The notes beneath the pieces are model-generated. The model was not told where the DNA came from and did not search any database. It saw nothing but the letters and a program-made list of their open reading frames with translations. This document shows, piece by piece, positions 1 to 9,097 of a stretch of DNA of 35,202 nucleotides (position 1 is its first letter; each line of letters begins with the position of its first letter). This DNA comes from VFBF01 sp033764865 (lineage in GTDB: Bacteria > Pseudomonadota > Alphaproteobacteria > Caulobacterales > Aquidulcibacteraceae), in contig JANRIM010000049.1 in the NCBI GenBank assembly GCA_033764865.1, positions 1 to 35,202 of the forward strand. The letters run 5' to 3'. The position numbers and the translations under genes were made by a program.

Positions 1-770
1 GCCCCGCCGCGCCGCTCGATGGCCACCACTTCCTGGCTCACGGCGTTCTTCGCCACCCGGGCGGTGTTGTGGAGGGTGCGGAAGATGAGGTCGGTGGCGC
101 GCTCGTCGTTGGCGACCATCTGCTGCTTGAAGGCGTCGTGGATCGGGGCCTCCTTCGTCGCGCAGAAGCGCGTGCCCATGTTTATGCCGTCGGCGCCCAG
201 CGCAAGCGCGGCCACCAGGCCTCGCGCGTCGCCGAATCCGCCGGACGCCAGCATCGGGATCTTCACCTTGTCCGCCGCGGCGGGAATCAGGATCAGGCCA
301 GGGATGTCGTCTTCGCCGGGATGGCCGGCGCATTCGAAGCCGTCGATGGAGATGGCGTCCACGCCCATGCGCTCGGCGGACAGGGCATGGCGGACGGCGG
401 TGCATTTGTGGATGATCTTGACGCCGTGCTTCTTGAAGTCGTCCACGTGCTCCTGCGGCTTGTAGCCCGCGGTTTCCACGATCTTGATCCCGCCCTCGAT
501 GATCGCGGCGCGATACTCGGCGTAGGGCGGCGGCTTGATGGCCGGCAGGATGGTCAGGTTCACGCCGAAGGGCTTGTCCGTCATCGATCGGCAGCGGACG
601 ATTTCCTTGGCGAGGGCCTCCGGCGTCGGCTGCGTGAGCGCGGTGAGGAAACCGAGGGCGCCGGCGTTGGCGACGGCGGAAACCAGCTCCGCGGTGCCCA
701 CCCATTGCATGCCGCCCTGGGCGATGGGGTGCTGGACGCCGAACATCTCTGTGAAGCGGGTCTTGATCAT
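1..770 (-). CDS. nitronate monooxygenase / NPD-family FMN oxidoreductase (3' end outside window)
   Basis: The reading frame starts at ATG 770 behind an AGAGGAC-like ribosome site and stays open to the window edge, so the C-terminus is missing. About 256 residues are present. The N-terminus MFGVQHPIAQGGMQWVG is the usual opening of the 2-nitropropane dioxygenase / nitronate monooxygenase TIM barrel. Downstream lie GFECAGHPGEDD (conserved His-containing loop) and ASGGFGDARGLVAALALGAD, then GINMGTRF, the FMN-phosphate-binding end of the barrel. Members oxidise alkyl nitronates using FMN, but many relatives have unknown substrates and some act as enoyl reductases. It reads away from the divergent-region neighbours and follows the cyclophilin on the same strand after about 117 bases. 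Family assignment is firm; the substrate is not. Confidence 0.88.
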   Translation of the reverse strand, partial: MIKTRFTEMFGVQHPIAQGGMQWVGTAELVSAVANAGALGFLTALTQPTPEALAKEIVRCRSMTDKPFGVNLTILPAIKPPPYAEYRAAIIEGGIKIVETAGYKPQEHVDDFKKHGVKIIHKCTAVRHALSAERMGVDAISIDGFECAGHPGEDDIPGLILIPAAADKVKIPMLASGGFGDARGLVAALALGADGINMGTRFCATKEAPIHDAFKQQMVANDERATDLIFRTLHNTARVAKNAVSQEVVAIERRGG

Positions 771-887
771 CCGGCGTCCTCTCGATTTTTCGAGGATACT
801 GCCGGTCGCCTGCTCCCATGTCGATATGACGGTAGCGTCAACTTGGCGGTCGACCGCATGGCCCCGGGGGCGCCGAGGGCGGCCGGA

Positions 888-1793
888 CTATGGCCGCGAC
901 CGGACCGGCAGTAGCACGCTGCAGAGGTCGATGTGGCCCGCCGGCTGCTTGTACCAGGCGTCGCGCCGGTTTCGCCGCGCTTCCACAAGGGCGGCGAAGC
1001 TCGCGCTGTCGGTGCGCAGCGCCTCCAGTTTGCCCGCCGGGCCCCCGTCCGCCAGATCGGCCGCCACCCGCACCTCGGCGATGCGCGTCCGCTCCCGCGG
1101 CGTCTCGTAGAACCCCAAGGGCCCGCCGCCGCGGGGAAGGGCGGCGAGATGCTCCATGCCCTGCACCACCCGGCCCACCAGCGTGATGTTGCGGTCGAGC
1201 TGGCGCGGCGCGTGCCCGATCACGACGTAGAGCTCGGCGCCGCTCGCGCTGTCTGGGTCGTCGCCGCGGCCCGCGCCGACCATGGCGTAACAGTGCGCCA
1301 GCCACGTGTTGCGCCGGTCCCGGGCCACCGGAAATCCACTCGAATGGCCCACCTCGCGCGCATAGCCGTCGCGATCCTTGAGTCGGGTGAACGGGAGGGT
1401 TTTGTCCCGTGGGCGGGTCCATTCCGCTGGAATCGTGGGCTGGGCGGCCCCCAGTGGGCGGCGGCTGTCGGTATCGGCCTCGGGGTCGCCCCACTGGGTC
1501 ACGAAGTTGTCCTGCACGCGGACGATGGCGAGGCCGTCGAAGTACTTCTGGCGGGCGAGCGTCAGGATATTGGCCGTAGTGCGCGGGGCGTACGCGGGCG
1601 CCAGTTCGATGATCGCCGTCTTGCCGGCGCCGAAAGTCATCACCAGCGTGTGGTCAAGGTCCAGCGGTCGCCAGTCCGCGGTCGGCGCAGCGGCGACGAT
1701 CTCCGCGGATGTGCGCGCGACGGGCCTCTCCCGCGCGGTCGCCGCACCGCACACCGCAAGCGCCGCCAGCGCGAAAACCAGGACCGGCCTCAT
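888..1793 (-). CDS. secreted cyclophilin-type peptidyl-prolyl isomerase
   Basis: A 301-residue protein starting at ATG 1793 behind GGGGAG. The frame is open further upstream, but this ATG is followed directly by a signal peptide (MRPVLVFALAALAVCGAATA), so the longer version is rejected. The core contains YFDGLAIVRVQDNFVTQWGDPE, the cyclophilin catalytic segment (F-x-x-x-x-x-R-V ... Q-x-G-D-P), with the expected Arg. Later come a long insertion, the AMVGAGRGDDPDS segment and ELYVVIGHAPRQLDRNITLVGRVVQGME, which matches the last strands of the fold. Cyclophilins accelerate proline cis-trans isomerisation; this one should act in the periplasm. It is longer than a minimal cyclophilin (about 165 residues) because of the insertion and a basic C-terminal tail. 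Confidence 0.86.
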   Translation of the reverse strand: MRPVLVFALAALAVCGAATARERPVARTSAEIVAAAPTADWRPLDLDHTLVMTFGAGKTAIIELAPAYAPRTTANILTLARQKYFDGLAIVRVQDNFVTQWGDPEADTDSRRPLGAAQPTIPAEWTRPRDKTLPFTRLKDRDGYAREVGHSSGFPVARDRRNTWLAHCYAMVGAGRGDDPDSASGAELYVVIGHAPRQLDRNITLVGRVVQGMEHLAALPRGGGPLGFYETPRERTRIAEVRVAADLADGGPAGKLEALRTDSASFAALVEARRNRRDAWYKQPAGHIDLCSVLLPVRSRP

Positions 1794-1890
1794 GTGTGTC
1801 TCCCCGAAGCGGAAAGACCCTACCCGTCGCACTCCGCATGACGCAACGTCGCCGCTCGACGCCGGCGGGCGGAGGCGTCTATCGTTGCCC

Positions 1891-3507
1891 ATGCCCGTGT
1901 TTCGCTCCGCCTTCGTCGCCGCCTCGGAATACGCCGTCCGCAACCGGGCGCAGGCGGAGGCCGCGCTCGAAGGGGTTCGCACGCTGGAGGCGCGCACACG
2001 GGCCGCCTCAGCGAAGGCGGGGCCCCGGTTCGCCCGGCGCGGACAGCTGCTGCCGCGCGAACGGCTGGGCCTGCTGCTTGATCCGGGGGCTCCCTTCCTC
2101 GAACTGTCGACGCTTGCGGGCTATCTCTTCGACAAGCCCGATCCGGCCGCAAGCGTCCCGGGTGGGGGCTTCATCATCGGCATCGGGTACGTCGGCGGCC
2201 TGCGCGCGCTCGTGGTGGCTGACGACAGCGGCATCGACGCAGGCGCGCTCCAGCCCTTCGGCCTGGAGAAAATCCAGCGGGCGCAGGACATCGCCTACGC
2301 CAATCGTCTGCCGTTCATCCACCTCATCGAAAGTGCAGGGGCCAACCTGCTGCAGTACCGTGTGGAAGATTTCGTGCGCGGCGGGCGCAACTTCTACAAC
2401 CTGTGCCGTCACTCCGCGGCCGGCCTGCCCGTCCTTGCGGTCACGCACGGCTCCTCCACCGCTGGCGGGGCCTACATGACCGGGCTCTCCGACGTCGTGG
2501 TCATGGTGCGCGGTCGCGCGAAGGCCTTCCTAGCCGGCCCACCGCTGCTCAAGGCCGCGACAGGTGAAATCGCGACCGACGAAGACCTCGGCGGCGCCGA
2601 CATGCATGGCCATGTGTCGGGTCTCGCCGAACACATCGCCGAGGATGACGCCCACGCCATCGCGCTCATGCGCGAGCATTGCGCCAAGATGGCATGGTCG
2701 CGTGACCTCGATATCCTGCCAGACGGGCCGCCGCCGCTCTATGACGCTGACGATCTCCTCGCCATCATGCCGGCCGACGGCAAGAAACCGGTGGACATGC
2801 GCGAGGTCGCCGCCCGGCTGGTGGACGGGTCCGATTTCCTGGAGTTCAAGGCCGCCTACGGCGCCGGCACGCTGTGCCTCGACGCCCAGCTCATGGGCAT
2901 GCCCATCGGCATCATCACCAACAACGCCCCGATCGATCCCGAAGGCGCCGCCAAGGCGACCCAGTTCATCCAGATCTGCGCGCAGACGCGGAAGCCGATC
3001 GTCTACCTGCAGAACACCACGGGCTACATCGTCGGCACGGCCGCGGAACGCGCGGGCATGATCAAGCATGGGTCGAAGATGATCCAGGCCGTCGCCAACG
3101 CCGGGGTGCCGCAAGTCACCGTGGTTTGCGGCGCCTCCTTCGGCGCGGGCAACTACGGCATGTGCGGCTTCGGGTTCGGTCCGGATTTCTCCTTCTCCTG
3201 GCCCACGGCCCGGATCGCGGTGATGGGGGCGGAGCAGGCTGCCACCACGATGGCCATTGTCATGGAGGAGGGCGCCAAGGCCCGCGGTCAAACGCCGGAC
3301 GCCGACGAGATCGCCCGCCTCCACGCCGCCGTGGTGGAGACGTTCGAGCGTCAGCAGGCCGCCATCCACCACTCCGCCCGCGTCCTCGATGACGGCGTCA
3401 TCGATCCGCGGGATACGCGCCGTGTGCTGGCGTTTTGCCTGTCCGTCGCGCTCGCCGCCCGCCGGCGCGCGCCCAATCCGTTGTCGTTCGGAGTCGCCCG
3501 CCCATGA
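1891..3507 (+). CDS. acyl-CoA carboxylase beta subunit (carboxyltransferase; AtuC/geranyl-CoA carboxylase-like)
   Basis: 538 residues from ATG 1891; the frame is open upstream, but that part is antisense to the cyclophilin. The protein has the two crotonase-like carboxyltransferase halves. THGSSTAGGAYMTGLSD and FLAGPPLLKAATGE lie in the N-half; the C-half has GIITNNAPIDPEGAAK, QNTTGYIVGTAAERAGMIK and CGASFGAGNYGMCG with FSWPTARIAVMG. The enzyme transfers carboxyl from biotin to an acyl-CoA. Length and the FVRGGRNFYN / GPPLLKAATGE segments look more like geranyl-CoA carboxylase (AtuC) than 3-methylcrotonyl-CoA carboxylase, and the AtuA-family gene in the operon agrees, but both families are close. 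It forms an alpha/beta complex with the product at 4658-6634. Its stop overlaps the next start in ATGA. Confidence 0.9.
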   Translation: MPVFRSAFVAASEYAVRNRAQAEAALEGVRTLEARTRAASAKAGPRFARRGQLLPRERLGLLLDPGAPFLELSTLAGYLFDKPDPAASVPGGGFIIGIGYVGGLRALVVADDSGIDAGALQPFGLEKIQRAQDIAYANRLPFIHLIESAGANLLQYRVEDFVRGGRNFYNLCRHSAAGLPVLAVTHGSSTAGGAYMTGLSDVVVMVRGRAKAFLAGPPLLKAATGEIATDEDLGGADMHGHVSGLAEHIAEDDAHAIALMREHCAKMAWSRDLDILPDGPPPLYDADDLLAIMPADGKKPVDMREVAARLVDGSDFLEFKAAYGAGTLCLDAQLMGMPIGIITNNAPIDPEGAAKATQFIQICAQTRKPIVYLQNTTGYIVGTAAERAGMIKHGSKMIQAVANAGVPQVTVVCGASFGAGNYGMCGFGFGPDFSFSWPTARIAVMGAEQAATTMAIVMEEGAKARGQTPDADEIARLHAAVVETFERQQAAIHHSARVLDDGVIDPRDTRRVLAFCLSVALAARRRAPNPLSFGVARP

Positions 3508-4661
3508 ACTGGACCGAGGACCATCTCGCCCTCAGACGAACCATCGATCGCTTCGTCGATCAGGAGATCAATCCCTACGTGGACGCCTGGGAGGAGGCGC
3601 GCGCTTTCCCGGCCCATGAACTCTTCCTCAAGCTGGGCCGTCTGGGCCTGCTTGGCCTCACCAAGCCCGAAGCCTACGGCGGCGCGGGACTCGATTACTC
3701 GTACGGCGTGATGATGGCCGAAGCGATGGGGCGCATCCGTTGCGGCGGCGTCCCCATGGCCATCGGCGTACAGACGGACATGGCCACGCCCGCGCTTGCG
3801 CGGTTCGGGTCCGACAAGTTGCGTGAGGAATTTCTGGCCCCGGCCGTCGCCGGCGAATACGTCGCGGCCATCGGCGTCAGCGAACCCGGCGCCGGGTCCG
3901 ACGTCGCCGCCATCCGCACCCACGCCCGCAAGGACGGCGGGGACTACGTCATCAATGGCGCAAAGCTCTGGATCACCAACGGCGCGCAAGCAGACTGGAT
4001 CTGCCTCCTGGCCAACACCGGCGACGGACCGGCGCACAAGAACAAGTCGCTCATCATCGTGCCCATGAAGACCAAGGGCGTCACGGTGGCGCGCACGATT
4101 CACAAGATCGGCATGAATGCGTCCGACACCGCCCAGATCCATTTCGACGATGTGCGCGTGCCGCAGGCCAATCGCGTCGGCGAGGAGGGGCAGGGGTTCA
4201 CTTACCAGATGATGCAGTTCCAGGAGGAACGGCTGTTTGGCGCCGCCAACAGCATCGCCCCGCTCGAAACCGTCATCGACGCCACGATCGCCTACACGCG
4301 AGAGCGCAAGATTTTCGGCCGTTCCGTTCTCGACAACCAGGTAGTCCACTTCACGCTTGCCGAGCTCAAAACGGAAGTGGAGGCGCTGCGCGCACTCACC
4401 TATCGCGCCACTGCGCTCTACGTTGACGGCGGCGACGTGACGGAGCTCGCCTCTATGGCCAAGCTGAAGGCCGGACGTCTGACGCGTGAAGTCGCAGACA
4501 AATGCCTGCAGTACTGGGGCGGCATGGGCTTTACGTGGGACAACCCGGTCTCGCGCCTCTATCGCGACGGTCGCCTGCTTTCCATCGGCGGCGGCGCCGA
4601 CGAAGTGATGCTGGGCATCATCGCCAAGAAGATGGGCACGCTGCCGAAGCGTGAGCAATGA
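3504..4661 (+). CDS. acyl-CoA dehydrogenase (AtuD/isovaleryl-CoA dehydrogenase-like)
   Basis: 385 residues, starting inside the ATGA overlap with the carboxyltransferase, so translation is probably coupled. The acyl-CoA dehydrogenase signatures are clear: GVSEPGAGSDVAAIRTHA and LWITNGAQADW near residues 124-165, then IHKIGMNASDTAQIHFDDVRVP, and QYWGGMGFTWDNPVSRLYRD near the end. The enzyme should oxidise an acyl-CoA to the 2,3-enoyl-CoA using FAD and pass electrons to ETF. The C-terminal position that carries the catalytic Glu in short- and medium-chain enzymes reads SIGGGADE (residues 360-367), without the Glu. E242 in QEERL sits where isovaleryl- and long-chain enzymes keep theirs. In the atu pathway the counterpart is citronellyl-CoA dehydrogenase (AtuD). 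Branched-chain substrate is inferred. Confidence 0.92.
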   Translation: MNWTEDHLALRRTIDRFVDQEINPYVDAWEEARAFPAHELFLKLGRLGLLGLTKPEAYGGAGLDYSYGVMMAEAMGRIRCGGVPMAIGVQTDMATPALARFGSDKLREEFLAPAVAGEYVAAIGVSEPGAGSDVAAIRTHARKDGGDYVINGAKLWITNGAQADWICLLANTGDGPAHKNKSLIIVPMKTKGVTVARTIHKIGMNASDTAQIHFDDVRVPQANRVGEEGQGFTYQMMQFQEERLFGAANSIAPLETVIDATIAYTRERKIFGRSVLDNQVVHFTLAELKTEVEALRALTYRATALYVDGGDVTELASMAKLKAGRLTREVADKCLQYWGGMGFTWDNPVSRLYRDGRLLSIGGGADEVMLGIIAKKMGTLPKREQ

Positions 4662-6634
4662 CGGTCGCGCGTCCGTTTTCCTCGCTGCTGATCGCCAACC
4701 GTGGCGAGATCGTCGTGCGCATCGCGCATACGGCGCGTGAAATGGGGCTGCGCACTGTCGCGGTGCACTCCGCCGCCGACAGGGGCGCGGTGCACGCCGC
4801 GGCCTGCGACAGCGCCGTGGACATCGGCGGTGCGGCGCCTGGCGAGTCCTACCTTGTGGTGGAGAAAATCCTCGCGGCGGCACGGGCGTCCTGCGCGGAG
4901 GCGATTCATCCAGGCTACGGGTTCCTGTCGGAAAATGCGGCGTTCGCCGATGCGGTGGAGGCGGCTGGACTGGTCTGGATCGGCCCGCCCGCCTCCGCGA
5001 TCCGCGCCATGGGCGACAAGGCGGCCGCCCGCAAGCGCGCCGCTGGCTGGGGCGCGCCCGTGCTCGCCGGCTACGATAACGAGGACCAGACGGAGGCCGC
5101 ACTCACCGCGGCGGCGAAGCGGATCGGCTATCCGGTGATGATCAAGGCTTCCGCCGGCGGCGGCGGCCGGGGCATGCGGCGCGTGGAAAAGGCGCGGGAC
5201 TTCGCCGAAGCCGTCCGCAGCGCGGCGGCCGAGGCGCTGAAGGCGTTCGGCGACGGTCGCCTAGTGTTGGAGCGCGCCGTGGACGACGCGCGTCACATCG
5301 AAATTCAGGTGCTGGCTGACGCGCATGGCGCGGTGGTGCATCTGGGGGAACGGGATTGCTCCATCCAGCGTCGTCACCAGAAGATCATCGAGGAGGCGCC
5401 TAGCCCCGCGGTCGATGAGGCGCTGCGTCAGCGGATGGGCGCCGTCGCCGTGCAGATCGCCCGGGAGATCGGCTATGTCGGCGCGGGCACCGTCGAGTTT
5501 CTGCTTGATGCGGACAAAGCCTTCACGTTCATGGAGATGAACACACGGCTCCAGGTGGAGCATCCCGTCACGGAGCTGGTGACGGGCGTCGACCTTGTGG
5601 AGCAGCAGCTGCGCGTGGCGATGGGAGAGCCGCTGGACATCACGCAGGACGACGTCTGGATTTCCGGCCATGCAGTCGAGGCGCGCCTGTGTGCGGAGGC
5701 GCCGGGCGAGGATTTCATGCCACGCACAGGCGCGCTCGCCGCCTGGTCGCCGGCGCCTTTCGTGCGGACCGATCATGCGCTTGCGGTCGGCTCAGTGGTT
5801 GGGCCGCACTACGATTCGATGCTCGCCAAGATCATCGCCCATGGCCGCACGCGGGCCGAAGCCGTCGATACGCTGGCGCGCGCGCTGGAAAGCACCCAGG
5901 CATTGGGCGTCGAAACCAATCGCGCTTTCCTTGCCCGCGTCGCGCGCTCGGCGGCGTTCCGTGGCGGCGACGACGTCACCACCGCCTTCATAGCGCGCCA
6001 CTTTCCCGACAACGCCGCCCGCGCACTCGATCCTGAGACGCCGGTGTGGGCGATCGCCGGGTGGCTATCGGCCGTGGCGACGCCCGCGCGTGAATGGGCG
6101 CCCCCGGCGTGGCGCGACTGGTCGAACGCCGCTCCGGTCCCGCTGCGATGGCGGCTCAGGTACGGCGAGCGGATAGGGGAAGGGCGCGTGTTCGCGCGCG
6201 GCTGCGTGGCGCGTGTGGTCGTGGACGATCGAGACGTCGAGATCGTCGGCGCTCCGGGCGCGCAAGGGGTCGTGTTCGACGTCATGGTCGACGGTGCGCC
6301 TCAAAGAGTGGCCTACGCGTGGAGCGAGGGCATGCTTTGGGTCTCGCTCGGCGGCGATCATGCCTTCGAGGATTTGCGCCTGGCGCCGCCGGCGCGGGAC
6401 TTGAAGGCGCAGGCCGGGGCCGTGGCTGCGCGGATGAATGGGAAGATCGTCGCCGTGCTTGTGGAGGTCGGCGCCCGCGTGGCGGCGGGGACGCCTCTGG
6501 TGACGCTAGAGGCTATGAAGATGGAGCATGTCATGGTGGCGCTGGCGGACGCACGTGTGGCGGCTGTGCACGTGACGGCTGGAGAGCAGGTGGCCCCTGG
6601 TCGGGTGTTGGTCGATCTGGCGCCAGACACGTGA
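4658..6634 (+). CDS. acyl-CoA carboxylase alpha subunit (biotin carboxylase + biotin carrier; AtuF/MccA-like)
   Basis: 658 residues, starting in an ATGA overlap with the dehydrogenase. The N-terminal biotin carboxylase domain shows LLIANRGEIVVRI, HPGYGFLSENAAF, the ATP-grasp glycine loop KASAGGGGRGMR and EMNTRLQVEHPVTE. A middle linker domain follows (about residues 450-570). The biotin carrier domain ends the protein with LEAMKMEH, whose Lys (about 621) is the biotinylation site. The protein carboxylates its biotin with ATP and bicarbonate and hands it to the beta subunit at 1891-3507. The size matches AtuF and MCC alpha (about 650-670). The two carboxylase genes are separated only by the dehydrogenase, an arrangement seen in atu- and liu-type operons. 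Which acyl-CoA is carboxylated remains open. Confidence 0.93.
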   Translation: MTVARPFSSLLIANRGEIVVRIAHTAREMGLRTVAVHSAADRGAVHAAACDSAVDIGGAAPGESYLVVEKILAAARASCAEAIHPGYGFLSENAAFADAVEAAGLVWIGPPASAIRAMGDKAAARKRAAGWGAPVLAGYDNEDQTEAALTAAAKRIGYPVMIKASAGGGGRGMRRVEKARDFAEAVRSAAAEALKAFGDGRLVLERAVDDARHIEIQVLADAHGAVVHLGERDCSIQRRHQKIIEEAPSPAVDEALRQRMGAVAVQIAREIGYVGAGTVEFLLDADKAFTFMEMNTRLQVEHPVTELVTGVDLVEQQLRVAMGEPLDITQDDVWISGHAVEARLCAEAPGEDFMPRTGALAAWSPAPFVRTDHALAVGSVVGPHYDSMLAKIIAHGRTRAEAVDTLARALESTQALGVETNRAFLARVARSAAFRGGDDVTTAFIARHFPDNAARALDPETPVWAIAGWLSAVATPAREWAPPAWRDWSNAAPVPLRWRLRYGERIGEGRVFARGCVARVVVDDRDVEIVGAPGAQGVVFDVMVDGAPQRVAYAWSEGMLWVSLGGDHAFEDLRLAPPARDLKAQAGAVAARMNGKIVAVLVEVGARVAAGTPLVTLEAMKMEHVMVALADARVAAVHVTAGEQVAPGRVLVDLAPDT

Positions 6635-6653
6635 TCGGGCGGGAGACGACGTC

Positions 6654-8435
6654 ATGAGCGAAAAAATCGTCCGCATAGGCGGCGCGTCCGCCTTCTGGGG
6701 GGACTCCGGCGTCGCCGCTCCCCAACTCGTCCGCCGCGGGCAGGTGGACTATCTCATGTTCGACTATCTCGCCGAGGTCACGCTCTCGATCATGGTCAAC
6801 GCCCGTCGGCGGGATCCGACGAAGGGCTACGCCGGGGACTTCGTCACCGTGGCGATGGCGCAGGTTCTGCGGGAGGTGAAGCAGAAGGGCATCCGGGTCG
6901 TCGCCAACGCAGGCGGGATGAATCCATCTGCCTGCGTCGCAGCCCTCAAAGCCCTCGCTGCGGAGCAGGGCGTGGACGTGCGCATCGCCCACGTGGAGGG
7001 CGACGATCTCCTTCCCCAGCGTGAGATGTTGCGGGATGTGAGGGAGATGTTTTCCGGCGCCGCTGCGCCGGAATCCATCGTGTCCATGAACGCTTACCTT
7101 GGCGCGGTCCCGATCGCTGCGGCGTTGAGGGCCGGGGCCGATATCGTCGTCACCGGTCGATGCGCGGATTCCGCCATGGCGCTAGGCCCGCTCATCCATG
7201 AGTTCGGGTGGGCGCTCGACGATTGGGACCGTTTGGCTGCCGGCACATTGGTCGGCCACATCCTGGAATGCGGCGCGCAGGCCACAGGTGGGCTGCATAC
7301 GGACTGGGAGAAGGTCGAGCGTTGGGAGGACATCGGATACCCGATCGCCGAGTGCCTTGCCGACGGATCGTTCGTGGTGACCAAGCCGCCTGGGACGGGC
7401 GGCCTTGTCACGCCCGCCACTGTGGGTGAGCAGCTTCTCTACGAAATCGGCGATCCAGCCGCCTACATCGTCCCGGACGTGGTGTGCGATTTTCGCGATG
7501 TGCGCATCACGCAGCAGGGACCGGATCGGGTTCACGTCACCGGCGCCCGGGGCCGGCCCGCCACGCGCACGTACAAGGTCTCCGCCACCTACATGGATGG
7601 GTGGCGCGCTTTCGGCAACCTCACGATCGTCGGTATCGACGCAGCGAAAAAGGCGGAGCGGACCGCCGAAGCCATTCTCGCGCGCACACGGGCCATGTTC
7701 CGCGATCACAACTTCGGCGACTACGCGGAGACCTCCATCGAAATCCTCGGCGCGGAGCAGCAATACGGGCCCCATTCTCGGGTCCGGGCTGCACGCGAGG
7801 TGGTGATGAAGCTCGGCGTGAAGCATGCCGACCGCGCAGCGCTCGAGCTGTTCGCGCGCGAAATCTCGCCCGCTGGCACGTCGTGGTCACCGGGCACGAC
7901 GGGCAACTTCGGCGGCGGCAGGCCCGATCCGGCGCCCGTGGTGCGTCTGTTTTCCTTCCTGATCGACAAGGGCGTGACGGCGCCCGTCGTGCACATGGAC
8001 GGGGAGATCACGCCTGTCGATGTTCCCCGCGGCGTCGCGGATTTGCCTGCGCCGCATGCGCTTGACGTGGCCTCACCGGTGCCGGTGGAGCCCGGGGCGC
8101 TCACGGTGTCGCGCCGGCTCATCGAACTTGTCTGGGCCCGCAGCGGCGACAAGGGAGACAGCGCCAACATCGGGGTCATCGCCCGCGATCCGGCGCTGTT
8201 GCCCATTCTGCGCCGCGAGCTGACTGCGGAGCGCGTCAAGGCCTACTTCGCCCATCTGGTGGAAGGCGAGGTGGTGCGCTACGACCTGCCGGGATTCCAC
8301 GCGATGAACTTTCTCATGACGAAGGCTCTGGGCGGCGGCGGCGCGGCGAGCCTGCGCAACGATCCACTCGCCAAGGGCTTTGCGCAGATGCTGCTCGATC
8401 TTGAGATCGAGGCGCCGTCGAGTCTCGCGATCTGA
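6654..8435 (+). CDS. atuA: AtuA-family (DUF1446) acyclic terpene utilisation protein
   Basis: 593 residues from ATG 6654 behind GGGAGA, 19 bases after the carboxylase alpha stop. It opens with VRIGGASAFWGDSGVAAPQLV, then DYLMFDYLAEVTLSIM, VVANAGGMNPSACVAALK and the segment ADIVVTGRCADSAMALGPL, all typical of DUF1446. The last roughly 110 residues (ELVWARSGDKGDSANIGVIA to the end) form the separate AtuA-like C-terminal domain, here fused in one chain. In Pseudomonas, atuA is needed for growth on citronellol or geraniol, yet its biochemical role is unclear. Its presence immediately behind both carboxylase subunits is the main reason for reading this operon as atu-like and not leucine degradation. 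The symbol denotes family membership. Confidence 0.85.
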   Translation: MSEKIVRIGGASAFWGDSGVAAPQLVRRGQVDYLMFDYLAEVTLSIMVNARRRDPTKGYAGDFVTVAMAQVLREVKQKGIRVVANAGGMNPSACVAALKALAAEQGVDVRIAHVEGDDLLPQREMLRDVREMFSGAAAPESIVSMNAYLGAVPIAAALRAGADIVVTGRCADSAMALGPLIHEFGWALDDWDRLAAGTLVGHILECGAQATGGLHTDWEKVERWEDIGYPIAECLADGSFVVTKPPGTGGLVTPATVGEQLLYEIGDPAAYIVPDVVCDFRDVRITQQGPDRVHVTGARGRPATRTYKVSATYMDGWRAFGNLTIVGIDAAKKAERTAEAILARTRAMFRDHNFGDYAETSIEILGAEQQYGPHSRVRAAREVVMKLGVKHADRAALELFAREISPAGTSWSPGTTGNFGGGRPDPAPVVRLFSFLIDKGVTAPVVHMDGEITPVDVPRGVADLPAPHALDVASPVPVEPGALTVSRRLIELVWARSGDKGDSANIGVIARDPALLPILRRELTAERVKAYFAHLVEGEVVRYDLPGFHAMNFLMTKALGGGGAASLRNDPLAKGFAQMLLDLEIEAPSSLAI

Positions 8436-8454
8436 CGATCAAGGAGTGTGCCGC

Positions 8455-9093
8455 ATGCTGGTCTATGGCAGTTCGATTTCCCCGTTCGTCCGCAAAGTGC
8501 TCGTCTATGGCGCAGAGAAGGGGCTCGCGCTCGATCTGAAGCAGGTGGGCCTGGGCGCGCGGGATCCCGAATTTCTCGAGGCAAGCCCGTTCGGCAAGAT
8601 TCCCGGCTTCCGCGACGGCGACTTCACCGTCTCCGACTCCACCGCCATCGTCACCTACCTCGAAGCCAAACACCCCGAGCCACCGCTCATTCCCATCGAG
8701 GCGAAGGCGCGCGCGCGAACGATCTGGTACGACGAGTTCGCCGACACCATCCTTACGGCCGCTGGCGGGGCCATCTTCTTCAACAGGGTCGTCGCACCCC
8801 GCTTCCTCGGACGCGAGGGCGATGAGGCGGCGGCGGCGAAGGCGGAAGCCGAGCAGCTTCCCCCGGCGTTCGACTACATCGAACGCGTGTTGCCTGCGTC
8901 GGGACATCTCGTGGAGGACCGTCTGACGCTCGCCGACATCGCGGTGGCGAGCCCCTTCGTCAATCTCGCCCACACCGGCATTGCGCCCAACGCGGCGACG
9001 CATCCGAAGCTTGCGGCGTTCGTCGCAGCGATGCACGCCCGGCAAAGCTTTGCGACCTGGATCGAGAAGGAGCGGCGCCTCTTCCCGGCGTGA
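8455..9093 (+). CDS. glutathione S-transferase family protein
   Basis: 212 residues from ATG 8455, with AAGGAG about 8 bases upstream and only 19 bases after the atuA-like stop, so it is probably the last gene of the operon. The thioredoxin-fold N-domain begins MLVYGSSISPFVRKVLVYGAEKG, with Ser in the position that usually activates glutathione. It continues with FGKIPGFRDGDFTVSDSTAIVTYLE, the glutathione gamma-glutamyl-binding motif (SDS-A). The C-terminal helical domain contains GHLVEDRLTLADIAVASPF, the usual N-capping region. The family conjugates glutathione to electrophiles; in this operon it could detoxify a reactive unsaturated intermediate, but that is guesswork. It converges with fumC, leaving only 4 bases between the stops. 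Confidence 0.88.
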   Translation: MLVYGSSISPFVRKVLVYGAEKGLALDLKQVGLGARDPEFLEASPFGKIPGFRDGDFTVSDSTAIVTYLEAKHPEPPLIPIEAKARARTIWYDEFADTILTAAGGAIFFNRVVAPRFLGREGDEAAAAKAEAEQLPPAFDYIERVLPASGHLVEDRLTLADIAVASPFVNLAHTGIAPNAATHPKLAAFVAAMHARQSFATWIEKERRLFPA

Positions 9094-9097
9094 CGGT

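Noticed and set aside
1891..6634. Leucine degradation (liu) operon
   Set aside because: There is no enoyl-CoA hydratase or HMG-CoA lyase, and an AtuA-family gene is present; the atu-like reading fits better, though not finally.
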